Positions 36,399-46,594 are shown, counted from the stretch's first letter. The stretch: DNA of 64,000 nt from an uncultured Paracoccaceae bacterium (GCA_947492825.1 CANLNT010000001.1:1116001-1180000), one strand, 5' to 3'. Notes: generated from the letters alone by a model not told the origin. Numbers and translations are program-made.

Positions 36399-39395
36399 CT
36401 ATTCGACCGTCACCGGCAGCTGCCCGATCACGCTGCGGTCCTGACCCAGAAAATAGCGGATTACATAGTCGCCGGGCGTTTCTGGCAATGTGACCTCGAC
36501 CGGGTTGCCGTCGCGGGTATAAGCGAAGGTTTCCCATTGGTTGCTGCCATCCGCATCAACCGCACCGATCCCGATATAATCGTTGCGGTAATCCGGACCG
36601 TCCCAGCCGATCACCAGCTTGCTGCCAGCGGCACCAGACGGGGCGGCCAGCAGTTGCGCCTTGACCGGGGTGACGGTGATTGGTGTGGTGAACAACTGCG
36701 CGCGGTCTTGCCCCACGAAATAAGTAATCGCATAGTCACCGGGGGTCGTGGGCACGACCAGTTCTGCCGGGGTGCCGTCGCGGGTGTAGGCAAAGTTTTC
36801 CCAGCGCGCGCTGCCATTGGCATCGGCCAGCCCAATGCCGATATAGTCGTTCTGGTAATCAGGCCCCTCCCAGGTGACGCTGATCGTGTCACCTGCCACG
36901 GCCTCTGCCGGGGCGGTGATGGCGGCCTTGACCGGGGTCAGGGTGATAGGCACAGAGGCAAGGACAGCCCGGTCTTGTCCGACGAAGTAAGTCAGCAGGT
37001 AATCCCCCGGTGTGGTCGGCAGCTGCAGTTCCAGCTTTGCCCCGTCACGGGTATAGGCGAAATTGTCCCATCTTTCGGAATTCTCCGCATCCACTGTGCC
37101 CACCCCGATATAGTCGTTCTGGTAGTCGGGGCCGGTCCAGCCCACATCAATCGTGCTGCCAGCCACCGCGGTCGCGGGGGCGGTGATGCTGGCGGTGATG
37201 TCGGTGATGGTGATTGGAACGGTCGCAAGAACCGTTCGATCCTGACCCACGAAATACTGGATCAGGTAGTCACCGGTGGCCGTTGGCAATTGCAGGTCCA
37301 GCGGATCGCCATCACGGGTGTAGGTGAAGTTGTCCCACCGGGCCGAGCCATCGGCATCAACGGTTCCCACGCCGATATAGTCGTTGCGATAATCTGGCCC
37401 GGTCCATGAGACAGAGATCGTGCTGCCTGCGACTGCCTCTGCCGGGGCGCTGATGCTGGCGGTGGCGTCCGTGATCGTGATTGGGTGCGTGGCCAGTATG
37501 GTGCGATCTTGGGCGGCGAAATACTGGATCAGATAGTCGCCCGTTGCGGTGGGCATTTGCAGTTCCAGCGTACTGCCATCGCGGGTGTAGGTGAAATTGT
37601 CCCAAACGGCAGAGCCTTTGGCATCAACAGCCCCGATCCCGATGTAGTCGTTGCGATAGTCCGGCCCGGTCCAGGACACATCAATGGTGCTGCCTGCCAC
37701 CGCCTCTGCAGGTGCAGTGATGCTGGCTGTGACCGGTGTGACAGTAATGGCCCGCGTCGCCAGGATCGTGCGATCCTCGGCCAGGAAGTACTGGATCAGG
37801 TGCTCACCCGGGGTGATTGGCACCTGCAATTCGACCGGAGTGCCATCGCGGGTGTAGGCAAAGTTCTGCCAGGCCGCAGATCCATCCGCGTCTACCGCGC
37901 CGATGCCGACATAGTCGTTCCGATAGTCGGGCCCGGTCCATGCGACATCAATCGTGTCACCGGCTACGGCCGTAGCGGGGGCGTCGATTGTTGCAAGAAC
38001 CTGTGTCACCTCAATCGGTCGGGTGAAGATTTCCTGCCGGTCGAGGAACTTGTAGCGCAGCACGTAGGTGCCGGGTTCCGTCGGCGCGGTCAAAGTAACT
38101 GGGTTGCCGCGTTCGGTGTATTGAAAGTCGGAATAGCGCCCGTCGTCGGTGCCGATCTGGATGTTGTCGAACTTGGCATCGGGACCGGTCCACATGACTT
38201 CAAAGTCCGAAGCGACGGGCACCGCATCTGGCGCATCAAGGCCCAGCGGGATTTCGGTGACCGTGATGGCGCGGGTGGCGATTTGCTTGCTGTCGCGCAG
38301 CCAATAGCTCAGCTCGTAGGTGCCCGGTTCAATTGGTGCGATGATCTGCACCGGGTTGCCTTCGTCAGTGTAGCCGAAGTCGAAGTAGCGTTTGCCGGGG
38401 GGCGAGATGCGGATCGTATCAAGGTTTTCGTCCGGGCCGACCCATCCCACCGGGAAGGTTGAGCCACCCGGCACGCTGTCGGGGGCCGTCAGGCTGGCGG
38501 TGGGCTCTGGTTCGGGAAAGGGGATCACGACCTGCACGGCAGAGGGACCGGCAACAGTGAACGTCGCCTCAAGCGTCATTTCGTCAACAACGCGGTAAGC
38601 GGTGACGGTATAGGCGCCTTCGGTCAGTTCTGCAGTCACCGGGTTGCCCTGCGCGCCGTCCAGTACGCCCGCAAGATCCCAGATCACCGGATCAGTCAGC
38701 AGCGGGCCGTTGGCGTCACCCAGTGTCGCGCGGAAGGTGCCCGTCACGATGACCGGTTCGGGTTCGGCCACGACAGTGTTCAGGGCTGCGCCTAATTCGG
38801 TGGCGTTGGATGCTGACAGGAATTGCCCGCCGGTTTCATCGGCGATGCATTGCATTTGGGTCAGCGCCTCGGCATCGCCCGATACATCAAAGCCGATCAC
38901 ATGGGCGGTAAAGTCGATCCCGGCCTCTTCCAGCAGGCGCGCCGCGGCGCAGGGGTCAGGGTTGCAGGTTTCCACACCATCCGAGATCAGGATCACCGTG
39001 GCGCTGTCTTCGGTATAGCGCAGCGCCTCTGCCGCGGCGATCACGCTGTCGGTCATCGGTGTCTTGCCCAAGGGCTTAATGCCGGCCACGGCGGCGGCAA
39101 TCGCCTCGCGCGTGCCTTCAGCGGGATCAACAAGCGTTTCGATATCGGTGCAATTGCCGCGTTCGCGGTGACCATAGGCCATCAGGCCCAGCCGTTCGTC
39201 AGCGGGCAGGGTTTGCAGCAGGTCGGTGACCACGTCTTGCGCGATGGTGATCTTGGCCACGCCGTCAATCTGGCCCCACATGGAACCAGAGCCATCAAGC
39301 ACAAGGATGGTATTGGGCCGGTCTTGCGCGGTTGCGGGGATCGCCAGAAACGCGAGTGAGAAGGCCGTGATCAACAACAAAAACAAAGCGCGCAT
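36399..39395 (-). CDS. Secreted von Willebrand factor A protein with tandem Ig-like repeats
   Basis: 998 residues. A signal peptide (MRALFLLLITAFSLAFLAIP, ending at TAQ) precedes a vWA domain at about residues 25-210 with an intact MIDAS start, LVLDGSGSMWGQ, and the later TLxD-like segment. A linker domain follows, then eight related beta-sandwich-like units. The last six (about residues 465-998) are each exactly 89 residues and share WTGPDYRNDYIGIG, YTRDG and PGDYLIQYF. The first two are shorter and diverged. It is probably periplasmic or surface-exposed and binds a divalent metal and a protein or glycan partner. No sorting tail or membrane anchor is seen at the C-terminus. Confidence 0.85.
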   Translation of the reverse strand: MRALFLLLITAFSLAFLAIPATAQDRPNTILVLDGSGSMWGQIDGVAKITIAQDVVTDLLQTLPADERLGLMAYGHRERGNCTDIETLVDPAEGTREAIAAAVAGIKPLGKTPMTDSVIAAAEALRYTEDSATVILISDGVETCNPDPCAAARLLEEAGIDFTAHVIGFDVSGDAEALTQMQCIADETGGQFLSASNATELGAALNTVVAEPEPVIVTGTFRATLGDANGPLLTDPVIWDLAGVLDGAQGNPVTAELTEGAYTVTAYRVVDEMTLEATFTVAGPSAVQVVIPFPEPEPTASLTAPDSVPGGSTFPVGWVGPDENLDTIRISPPGKRYFDFGYTDEGNPVQIIAPIEPGTYELSYWLRDSKQIATRAITVTEIPLGLDAPDAVPVASDFEVMWTGPDAKFDNIQIGTDDGRYSDFQYTERGNPVTLTAPTEPGTYVLRYKFLDRQEIFTRPIEVTQVLATIDAPATAVAGDTIDVAWTGPDYRNDYVGIGAVDADGSAAWQNFAYTRDGTPVELQVPITPGEHLIQYFLAEDRTILATRAITVTPVTASITAPAEAVAGSTIDVSWTGPDYRNDYIGIGAVDAKGSAVWDNFTYTRDGSTLELQMPTATGDYLIQYFAAQDRTILATHPITITDATASISAPAEAVAGSTISVSWTGPDYRNDYIGVGTVDADGSARWDNFTYTRDGDPLDLQLPTATGDYLIQYFVGQDRTVLATVPITITDITASITAPATAVAGSTIDVGWTGPDYQNDYIGVGTVDAENSERWDNFAYTRDGAKLELQLPTTPGDYLLTYFVGQDRAVLASVPITLTPVKAAITAPAEAVAGDTISVTWEGPDYQNDYIGIGLADANGSARWENFAYTRDGTPAELVVPTTPGDYAITYFVGQDRAQLFTTPITVTPVKAQLLAAPSGAAGSKLVIGWDGPDYRNDYIGIGAVDADGSNQWETFAYTRDGNPVEVTLPETPGDYVIRYFLGQDRSVIGQLPVTVE
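36402..38003 (-). repeat. Six tandem 267-bp coding repeats
   Basis: The same codon landmark (the Asp-Tyr-Ile motif, seen on the plus strand as GATATAGTCG or a near variant) recurs at 36573, 36840, 37107, 37374, 37641 and 37908, always 267 bp apart with no insertions or deletions. Two diverged units lie further toward the 5' end of the gene, near 38150 and 38405. Confidence 0.92.
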
Positions 39396-39583
39396 TCAAA
39401 AATCCCCCGAAGCAATGAATCACCCAAACATAGCCATCCGAGCGGGCGCTTGGCTATCCTCTGATCGGCCTGGTCGGGAAATCCTGACCTCTTGGCGGCG
39501 TGCTGCGCGCCGCAGTTGCATCCAGCCTTTGGTTTTGTTCAGGCGGCGGGCCGCCACGCGCCCCGGTGTTGCTGCCAAAACAC

Positions 39584-39612
39584 TTGCTGATGTTCGCTTT
39601 CTGTTCTAAATT
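39584..39612 (+). promoter_or_regulatory. uvrA promoter
   Basis: TTGCTG at 39584-39589, a 17-bp spacer and TAAATT at 39607-39612. The spacer contains the LexA box. Confidence 0.7.
39592..39606 (+). promoter_or_regulatory. LexA (SOS) box of uvrA
   Basis: GTTCGCTTTCTGTTC fits the alphaproteobacterial LexA consensus GTTC-N7-GTTC exactly. It fills the space between the -35 and -10 boxes of the uvrA promoter, so LexA binding would exclude RNA polymerase until DNA damage. Confidence 0.85.
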
Positions 39613-39672
39613 TCTGCTGGCAATTTCGCGACGGGTCGCTATGTGGTGGACAGTCGATTTGCGGGGGTGGAC

Positions 39673-42534
39673 ATGGCCGAGCTCAAGAACATCGAAGTGC
39701 GCGGCGCGCGAGAGCATAATCTGAAGGATATCGACGTTGATATCCCGCGCGATCAGCTTGTGGTGATCACGGGCCTGTCGGGATCGGGCAAATCGAGCCT
39801 CGCGTTTGATACGATCTATGCCGAAGGGCAGCGGCGCTATGTGGAATCGCTGTCGGCCTACGCGCGGCAGTTTCTGGACATGATGGAAAAGCCGGATGTG
39901 GATCACATCAGCGGCCTGTCGCCCGCGATTTCGATTGAGCAGAAAACAACCAGCAAGAACCCCAGATCGACCGTTGGCACGGTCACCGAAATTTACGACT
40001 ACATGCGTCTGTTGTTTGCCCGTGCGGGCACGCCTTATAGCCCCGCCACCGGCCTGCCGATTGAGGCCCAGCAAGTGCAGGACATGGTTGATCGTGTCAT
40101 GGCGATGGAAGAGGGCACACGCGGCTATTTGCTGGCGCCCATCGTGCGCGACCGCAAAGGCGAGTACCGCAAGGAATTCCTTGAGTTGCGCAAGCAGGGG
40201 TTTCAGCGGGTCAAGGTCGACGGCGCGTTCTACGAATTGGATGAACCACCGACGCTAGATAAGAAGTTCCGTCATGACATCGACGTGGTTGTCGACCGGA
40301 TCGTGGTTCGCGAAGGGCTGGAAACGCGATTGGCCGATAGCTTCCGCACCGCGCTTGATCTGGCGGATGGCATCACGGTGTTGGAAACAGCCCCGACCGA
40401 GGGCGAGCCGGAGCGGATCACGTTTTCCGAAAACTTCGCCTGTCCTGTCTCGGGATTTACGATCCCAGAGATCGAGCCGCGCTTGTTTTCGTTCAACGCG
40501 CCCTTTGGGGCCTGTCCGTCGTGCGACGGGCTGGGAGTTGAGCTGTTCTTTGATGAACGGTTGGTGGTGCCCGATGTGACGCTGAAAATTGCGGATGGGG
40601 CCTTGGCGCCGTGGCGCAAAGGCAAGTCGCCCTATTTCCTGCAGACCATCGAAAGCATCGCCAAGCATTACGGGTTCAACAAGAACGCGCGGTGGAAAGA
40701 TCTGGATCCGAAGATTCAAGATGTGTTCCTGAGCGGCTCTGGCAAGGAAGAGATTCAGTTCCGCTATGACGAAGGTGGCCGCGTCTATCAGGTCAAACGC
40801 CCGTTTGAGGGGGTGATCCCCAACATGCAGCGCCGCTATCGCGAGACCGACAGCAACTGGATTCGCGAAGAGTTCGAGCAATATCAAAACAATCGCCCCT
40901 GTGGCGCTTGCGGGGGCTACCGGCTGCGGCCAGAGGCGCTGGCCGTGAAGATCGGCAAGAAACACGTGGGCGAGATTGTACAGATGTCGATCCGCGAGGC
41001 GCATGAGTGGACAGAGCGTGTGCCGGGGCATCTGACGAACCAAAAGAACGAAATTGCCCGCGCGATCCTGAAAGAGATCCGTGAGCGGCTGGGGTTCTTG
41101 AACAATGTGGGGCTGGAATACCTGACGCTCAGCCGGAATGCAGGCACCCTGTCTGGCGGGGAAAGTCAGCGGATCAGACTGGCCAGCCAGATCGGGTCGG
41201 GGCTGCAAGGGGTGCTGTATGTGCTGGACGAGCCGTCGATTGGTCTGCACCAGCGCGACAATGACCGGCTGCTGACCACGCTGAAGAACCTGCGCGATCA
41301 GGGCAATACGGTGATCGTGGTGGAACATGATGAAGAGGCGATCCGCGAGGCGGATTACGTCTTTGACATCGGGCCGGGGGCCGGTGTGCACGGCGGGCAG
41401 GTGGTCGCAAAGGGCTCGCCTCAGCAGATCATGAAGAACAAAAAGTCGATTACCGGCCAGTACCTCGTCGGCAGTCGCGAAATTGCGGTGCCTGCCGAAC
41501 GGCGCAAGGGCAACAAGAAAAAGCTGCAGGTTGTGAAAGCCACGGGCAACAACCTGCAGTACGTGACCGCCGATTTCCCATTGGGCAAGTTTGTCTGCGT
41601 GACAGGTGTGTCGGGTGGCGGCAAATCCACCTTGACGATTGAAACGCTGTTCAAAACCGCGAGCATGAAACTCAACGGTGCGCGCCAGACGCCCGCGCCG
41701 TGCGAGACCATCAAGGGGTTGGAGCATCTGGATAAGGTGATCGACATTGACCAGCGGCCCATTGGTCGCACGCCACGGTCGAATCCTGCGACCTATACCG
41801 GGGCCTTTACGCCCATTCGCGACTGGTTCGCGGGCCTGCCAGAGGCAAAGGCGCGTGGCTATAAGCCGGGGCGCTTTTCGTTCAACGTCAAAGGTGGCCG
41901 GTGCGAGGCGTGTCAGGGCGACGGTGTCATCAAGATTGAAATGCACTTTCTGCCGGACGTCTATGTCACATGCGAGACTTGCAAAGGCGCGCGCTATAAC
42001 CGCGAAACGCTTGAGATCAAGTTCAAGGGCAAGTCGATTGCCGATGTGCTGGATATGACGGTCGAAGACGCGCAAGCGTTCTTCAAGGCGGTGCCAAGCA
42101 TCCGCGAGAAGATGGATGCGCTTGTGCGGGTTGGCCTTGGCTATATCAAGGTGGGCCAGCAGGCGACGACCCTGTCAGGGGGCGAGGCGCAGCGGGTGAA
42201 GCTGTCCAAAGAGCTGTCCAAGCGGTCGACCGGCCGGACGCTGTATATTCTGGACGAGCCGACGACTGGCCTGCACTTTGAAGACGTGCGCAAGCTGTTG
42301 GAAGTGCTGCATGAATTGGTCGATCAAGGCAATTCTGTCATCGTGATCGAGCACAATCTGGACGTGGTGAAGACCGCGGATCATATCATCGATATCGGCC
42401 CGGAGGGTGGCGATGGCGGTGGCCAGATTGTCGCCGAAGGCACGCCAGAGGCGGTGTCAGAGGTCGCCGGTTCACATACCGGGCGCTACCTTGGGCCGAT
42501 GCTGAAAGCCGCCGGACGGGTGGCCGCGGAATAG
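39673..42534 (+). CDS. uvrA: Excinuclease ABC subunit A
   Basis: 953 residues. It recognises DNA damage in nucleotide excision repair and loads UvrB. Two ABC ATPase halves carry Walker [11 protein letters not shown] near residue 30 and [10 protein letters not shown] near residue 645, with signature motifs [12 protein letters not shown] and [11 protein letters not shown]. The C-terminal zinc finger is complete (Cys744, Cys747, Cys767, Cys770). In the N-terminal zinc module the first pair reads C257-P-V-S260, so one ligand is Ser, while C281/C284 remain. The ATG at 39673 is preferred over one ten codons earlier. It is under LexA control. Confidence 0.98.
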   Translation: MAELKNIEVRGAREHNLKDIDVDIPRDQLVVITGLSGSGKSSLAFDTIYAEGQRRYVESLSAYARQFLDMMEKPDVDHISGLSPAISIEQKTTSKNPRSTVGTVTEIYDYMRLLFARAGTPYSPATGLPIEAQQVQDMVDRVMAMEEGTRGYLLAPIVRDRKGEYRKEFLELRKQGFQRVKVDGAFYELDEPPTLDKKFRHDIDVVVDRIVVREGLETRLADSFRTALDLADGITVLETAPTEGEPERITFSENFACPVSGFTIPEIEPRLFSFNAPFGACPSCDGLGVELFFDERLVVPDVTLKIADGALAPWRKGKSPYFLQTIESIAKHYGFNKNARWKDLDPKIQDVFLSGSGKEEIQFRYDEGGRVYQVKRPFEGVIPNMQRRYRETDSNWIREEFEQYQNNRPCGACGGYRLRPEALAVKIGKKHVGEIVQMSIREAHEWTERVPGHLTNQKNEIARAILKEIRERLGFLNNVGLEYLTLSRNAGTLSGGESQRIRLASQIGSGLQGVLYVLDEPSIGLHQRDNDRLLTTLKNLRDQGNTVIVVEHDEEAIREADYVFDIGPGAGVHGGQVVAKGSPQQIMKNKKSITGQYLVGSREIAVPAERRKGNKKKLQVVKATGNNLQYVTADFPLGKFVCVTGVSGGGKSTLTIETLFKTASMKLNGARQTPAPCETIKGLEHLDKVIDIDQRPIGRTPRSNPATYTGAFTPIRDWFAGLPEAKARGYKPGRFSFNVKGGRCEACQGDGVIKIEMHFLPDVYVTCETCKGARYNRETLEIKFKGKSIADVLDMTVEDAQAFFKAVPSIREKMDALVRVGLGYIKVGQQATTLSGGEAQRVKLSKELSKRSTGRTLYILDEPTTGLHFEDVRKLLEVLHELVDQGNSVIVIEHNLDVVKTADHIIDIGPEGGDGGGQIVAEGTPEAVSEVAGSHTGRYLGPMLKAAGRVAAE

Positions 42535-42615
42535 TTTTTTCAACTTTTTGTGTGCTGACCTCTTCAAAGTTAAAGGTCGTAACATTACGTCTTCTGCAAT
42601 GGAGTGGAGGACAGC

Positions 42616-43311
42616 ATGACTATGAAGATGATCGCATTAAGTGGCTTGATTGTGATGGGCGGCGCACTGAAGGCCTATGCCGACGACCGCACATATGACG
42701 TGGATGGGTTCGACAAGATCGAGGTCAGCAGCGGTGTGACGCTGGACGTCGACGTCGGTTCGGCCTTTGAGGTGACGGCGGACGCACGGCGCGGTGATAT
42801 TGATCGGCTGGTGGTCGAGGTTAAAGGCGACACATTGCATATTTCGCGCGAGGTTGGCTGGGGCTTTCTGGGCAGTGGCAAGCGGGACCACTTTGTCGTG
42901 ACCGTGGCCATGCCAGCACTTTCAGAAGTGCACAGCAGTTCTGGCGCGACGGCGACCATTGAAGGGGCCACCGCAGTATTCGAAAAGGGCGAGGCGACGT
43001 CGGGGTCATCCATGCGGGTCAGTGGTGATCTGGGCAATCTGGCGCTCGCAGCGACGAGCGGGTCAACATTGCGCGCCGAAGGTCGATGTGAAGCCTTGGA
43101 AGCCGAAGCCAGTTCCGGTGCGTCGTTGGTCGCCGATGGGCTAAGCTGCGTGACAGCGGATTTGCAAAGCACCAGTGGGTCTTCGATCCGGGCTTTTGCG
43201 ACTGACAGCGCAGAGCTGGCGGCCAGTTCCGGCGCGTCACTGCGGCTGAACGGCGGGGCGGATGTCACCAGCCGCGACGTTTCAAGTGGCGGCTCGGTTC
43301 GGGTGAATTAA
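42616..43311 (+). CDS. DUF2807 (head GIN domain) secreted protein
   Basis: About 231 residues. A signal peptide (MKMIALSGLIVMGGALKAYA) precedes a right-handed beta-helix-like body with repeated short strands rich in Ser, Gly and Ala, for example SSSGATATIEGATAVFEKGEA and TSGSSIRAFATDSAELAASSGASL. This matches the putative auto-transporter adhesin head GIN domain (DUF2807); its role is unknown. The start at 42616 follows GGAGG by about 6 nt. The stop codon overlaps the convergent mmsB stop (TTAA). Confidence 0.8.
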   Translation: MTMKMIALSGLIVMGGALKAYADDRTYDVDGFDKIEVSSGVTLDVDVGSAFEVTADARRGDIDRLVVEVKGDTLHISREVGWGFLGSGKRDHFVVTVAMPALSEVHSSSGATATIEGATAVFEKGEATSGSSMRVSGDLGNLALAATSGSTLRAEGRCEALEAEASSGASLVADGLSCVTADLQSTSGSSIRAFATDSAELAASSGASLRLNGGADVTSRDVSSGGSVRVN

Positions 43312-44177
43312 CCACGGCTCCGGGCGGCAAAGCGCGGCAACATCGCTGAGAAGTCTTTGTCGCCCTGACCTTCCGCCTCTACAAAGGTCGCATAAAGATC
43401 GCGGGCGTGCTGACCCATCGGCGTGTCCGCATCGGCCATCTCTGCCGCCATCTGTGACAGGTTCAGGTCCTTTAGCATCAGGGCGGCGGCAAAACCGGGT
43501 TGATAGTCGTTGTCCGCAGGGGATTGCGGGCCAATGCCGGGGGCCGGACAATAAGCATTCATTGTCCAGCTGTAGCCTGACGAGGTGCTGACCACGTCGA
43601 ACATCGCCTGCCGGTCCAAACCAAGCTTGTCGGCCAGCACAAAAGCCTCGCAGGTGGCGATCATGGTGACGCCCAAGATCATGTTGTTGCAGATTTTGGC
43701 GGCTTGGCCGTTGCCTGCATTGCCGCAATGCACAGCCTTTTGCCCCATGACGTCAAAAAGCGGTTTGACGGTCTCAAAGGCAGACGCAGGTCCACCGGCC
43801 ATGAAGGTCAGCGTGCCTGCGGTGGCCCCGCCGATCCCACCGGACACAGGCGCATCAACGGCGGAAAGACCAGCGGTTTCAGCGGCTTGTGCTACAGCGC
43901 GGGCGCTGTCGACATCGACGGTGGAACAATCAAGATGCACAGCGCCCGCCGTCATAGCCGGGTGCAATTCAGCGGCAACAGCACGCAGAATATCGCCGTT
44001 GGGCAGCATGGTGATGACCACATCGGCCGCGTTCGCCGCAGCCACCGCAGAGGCCGCCATGGGAATGCCATCGGGGGCGGCCGCGGTGTCAAAGCCCAAG
44101 ACCTCGTGCCCCGCGGCGATCAGATTTCGCGCCATTGGTGCGCCCATATTGCCCAGGCCGATAAAACCGATCTTCAT
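43308..44177 (-). CDS. mmsB: 3-hydroxyisobutyrate dehydrogenase
   Basis: 289 residues. It oxidises 3-hydroxyisobutyrate to methylmalonate semialdehyde with NAD in valine catabolism. The Rossmann start is FIGLGNMGAPMARNL, the substrate-binding signature is DAPVSGGIGGATAGTLTFMAGG, and the catalytic lysine lies in GNGQAAKICNNMILG. The gene overlaps the upstream hydrolase gene by 4 nt (ATGA), and the product of that enzyme is its substrate. mmsA, the next step, is 4 kb away on the same strand. Confidence 0.93.
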   Translation of the reverse strand: MKIGFIGLGNMGAPMARNLIAAGHEVLGFDTAAAPDGIPMAASAVAAANAADVVITMLPNGDILRAVAAELHPAMTAGAVHLDCSTVDVDSARAVAQAAETAGLSAVDAPVSGGIGGATAGTLTFMAGGPASAFETVKPLFDVMGQKAVHCGNAGNGQAAKICNNMILGVTMIATCEAFVLADKLGLDRQAMFDVVSTSSGYSWTMNAYCPAPGIGPQSPADNDYQPGFAAALMLKDLNLSQMAAEMADADTPMGQHARDLYATFVEAEGQGDKDFSAMLPRFAARSRG

Positions 44178-45217
44178 GGCGTTTCCTCCAATTGCAGGGC
44201 GTCCTTGCCCAAGGGCAGCGTCATTTTCAGGACATCACCGCCACTGACCTCTGTCCAGTCCTTGTGCGCCCAGGATGGGCTGCGGTCCTTGTCGATAATC
44301 GCGGCGCGGATGCCTTCAATAAAATCGCCCTGTGCCACGGCGCGATAGGTATAGCGGTATTCACGGTCGAGCGCGTTGGCGATGGTTGGATGCGCGCGGA
44401 CGGAGTGGATCAATTGCGTGGCTACCGCCATGGCCAACGGCGCGTTGCGGTTCATCAGTTTGGCGGCATGCGCGATGACCTCTGGTAGCTCAGCGGGCAG
44501 GCCGCGCATGATGTCGCCAAGGGTTTCACCGGCAAAGCTGGCGTCGATGTCGGCCTGTGCGTCGGCCAGACGGCTGGCGGGGGCAGGGGATGCCGCCTGA
44601 TCGACGAGGCTGTGGTCGCCGGTACGGATCAATTGTTCCTTTAGCTCATCCCAACCTTCGGGGATGAAATAGTCGGCAAAGCCGCAGTGGATCGCGTCGC
44701 CGGCATCCATGCGGTCACCGGTCAGGCCCAGAAATTCGCCCAGCCGCCCCGGCGCCTGCGCCAACAGCAGCGAGCCACCGACATCTGGCACCAGACCGAT
44801 CGTGCATTCGGGCATGGCGATCCGGCTGGAGGCATCAACGATCCGGTGAGAGCCGTGACAACCCACGCCGACCCCGCCACCCATCGTGAAGCCTTGCAGA
44901 AAGGTGACAACCGGCTTGGGAAACCGGAAGATCTTGGCATTCATGCGGTATTCATCCGACCAGAACCGCCGCCCGTAGCTTAGATCATAGTTCTGGCCGG
45001 ATGCATACATATCGGCAATATCGCCGCCAGCGCAGAACGCCTTTTCTCCAATTGCATCAATGATTAAGAGGGCGACCTTTGTGTCATTTTCCCAAGCGTC
45101 AAGCGCCTGTTCGATGGCCAGACACATCTCCCAAGTCAATGCGTTCAGCGCGCCGGGCCGGTTGAGCGTGATCCGCCCTGCGCAACCTTCGATGCGGATG
45201 TGGATGTCATCGCTCAT
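44174..45217 (-). CDS. 3-hydroxyisobutyryl-CoA hydrolase (enoyl-CoA hydratase family)
   Basis: 347 residues, the length of HIBCH rather than the ~260 of simple hydratases. Crotonase-fold motifs are NRPGALNALTWEMCLAIEQAL, FCAGGDIADMYASG and MGGGVGVGCHGSHRIV (oxyanion hole and acyl-CoA pocket), followed by PECTIGLVPDVGGS with the Glu and Asp used by HIBCH. It frees 3-hydroxyisobutyrate from CoA in valine breakdown. It is coupled to mmsB and lies 16 bp after the acyl-CoA dehydrogenase gene. Confidence 0.9.
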   Translation of the reverse strand: MSDDIHIRIEGCAGRITLNRPGALNALTWEMCLAIEQALDAWENDTKVALLIIDAIGEKAFCAGGDIADMYASGQNYDLSYGRRFWSDEYRMNAKIFRFPKPVVTFLQGFTMGGGVGVGCHGSHRIVDASSRIAMPECTIGLVPDVGGSLLLAQAPGRLGEFLGLTGDRMDAGDAIHCGFADYFIPEGWDELKEQLIRTGDHSLVDQAASPAPASRLADAQADIDASFAGETLGDIMRGLPAELPEVIAHAAKLMNRNAPLAMAVATQLIHSVRAHPTIANALDREYRYTYRAVAQGDFIEGIRAAIIDKDRSPSWAHKDWTEVSGGDVLKMTLPLGKDALQLEETP

Positions 45218-45233
45218 CGGTCATTGCGCCGCA

Positions 45234-46376
45234 TCAGCGGCCCCCGATCAGGTGTCGCGCGGTAATCAGGCGCATGACTTCGTTGGTGCCTTCCAAAATC
45301 TGGTGCACGCGCAGATCGCGGAGGATCTTCTCGATCCCGTAGTCGGCCAGGTAGCCGTAGCCACCATGAAGTTGCAGGCAGTGGTCCGCTACCTGACTTG
45401 CGGTTTCGGTGCATAGCTTTTTGGCCATCGCGCAAAAGGCCGAGGCATCAGGCGCGCCAGTATCAAGTTTCCAAGCGGCCTGTCGCAGGAAGGTGCGCGC
45501 CGATTGCATGTCGATTTCCATGTCCGCAAGGCGAAATTGCAGGCCCTGAAACTGGTCAATGCTTTGCCCAAAGGCCTTGCGTTCGGCCATATAAGCCAGC
45601 GTCTGGTCAAACGCCGATTGCGCCGCCCCAAGCGAGCATGCGGCGATGTTCAACCGCCCGCCATCAAGGCCCTGCATGGCGTAGGAGAACCCGCGACCTT
45701 CTTCGCCCAAAAGGTTGTCGGCAGGGACAGCACAGCCATCCATCTGGACCTGTCGGGTGGGCTGGCTGCGCCAGCCCATCTTGTCCTCGAGACCGCCAAA
45801 GGACAGCCCATCTGTGCCGTCCTCGACCACCAAAGCGGAGATGCCGCGCGGGCCGTCGCCCCCTGTCCGGGCCATGACGATGTAAGCGTCCGAATAACCT
45901 CCACCTGAAATAAACGCTTTTGTTCCAGTCAGTTCGTAGCCTTCGTTCGTGCGATCCGCACGGGATTTCAGCGCCGCTGCATCTGAACCAGAGCCGGGTT
46001 CGGTCAGGCAATAGCTGAGCACGGTTTGCATCGAAAGCGCCTGCGGCAGCATCCGGTCTTTCAGCGCGTCAGAGCCGTAGCTGTCGATCATCTTGACGCA
46101 CATATTGTGGATCGACAGGAAGGCCGCGACAGAGGCGCAGGAATGGCTGAGCGCTTCGAACACCAGTGTAGCATCAAGCCGGGTCAGGCCAGACCCGCCG
46201 CTGTCCTCGGACACATAAAGCCCACCGAAACCCAGTTCGGCCAGTTGCGGCCAAAGGTTGCGGGGGATCGTGCCCTCAGCCTCCCAGGTGCGGGCATGGG
46301 GGGCGATGTTTTCGGCACCAAATGCCTGCGCCATGTCAAAGATGGCGGTTTGTTCGTCGGAGAGGGCGAAATCCAT
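45234..46376 (-). CDS. Acyl-CoA dehydrogenase, probably isobutyryl-CoA dehydrogenase
   Basis: 380 residues. FAD-dependent alpha,beta-dehydrogenation of a short branched acyl-CoA. The family signatures are SYCLTEPGSGSDAAALKSRA (FAD and substrate binding) and QLHGGYGYLADYGIEKILRDLRVHQILEGTNEVMR, which ends with the catalytic-loop glutamate region. The operon with HIBCH and mmsB points to isobutyryl-CoA as substrate, giving methacrylyl-CoA. The enoyl-CoA hydratase step is not encoded here and may be supplied elsewhere. Confidence 0.9.
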   Translation of the reverse strand: MDFALSDEQTAIFDMAQAFGAENIAPHARTWEAEGTIPRNLWPQLAELGFGGLYVSEDSGGSGLTRLDATLVFEALSHSCASVAAFLSIHNMCVKMIDSYGSDALKDRMLPQALSMQTVLSYCLTEPGSGSDAAALKSRADRTNEGYELTGTKAFISGGGYSDAYIVMARTGGDGPRGISALVVEDGTDGLSFGGLEDKMGWRSQPTRQVQMDGCAVPADNLLGEEGRGFSYAMQGLDGGRLNIAACSLGAAQSAFDQTLAYMAERKAFGQSIDQFQGLQFRLADMEIDMQSARTFLRQAAWKLDTGAPDASAFCAMAKKLCTETASQVADHCLQLHGGYGYLADYGIEKILRDLRVHQILEGTNEVMRLITARHLIGGR

Positions 46377-46565
46377 GAAAGCTCCACGGAATTGAACGGT
46401 TGTTTAGTTTTGGCGCGTCTCAGGGGATGGAGCAAGACAATTCTGGCACATTGGCGTGCCGTTGGCTGAGGTTGCTACGCGTACTTTTGATCAATCTCAG
46501 TGACAACCATCGACAAGTGACCGGATTGTCGCCAAATGCGGCCAAAATATAGCCAAAATACGAAC

Positions 46566-46594
46566 TTGGAGTGGTTTAGCTGCCATCTTTATGT
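46566..46594 (+). promoter_or_regulatory. Possible promoter of the second VPLPA-CTERM gene
   Basis: TTGGAG at 46566-46571, a 17-bp spacer and TTATGT at 46589-46594. The surrounding 100 bp are distinctly AT-rich for this genome. Confidence 0.45.

Noticed and set aside
36402-38003. CRISPR-like array
   Set aside because: The repeats are 267-bp coding units in frame, not short repeats with unique spacers; no other array is seen.
46454-46470. Possible sigma-54 site TGGCAC followed by GTGCC upstream of the second VPLPA-CTERM gene
   Set aside because: The -12 half does not match TTGCW at the right spacing and it lies about 175 bp from the start; a sigma-70 pair is nearer.
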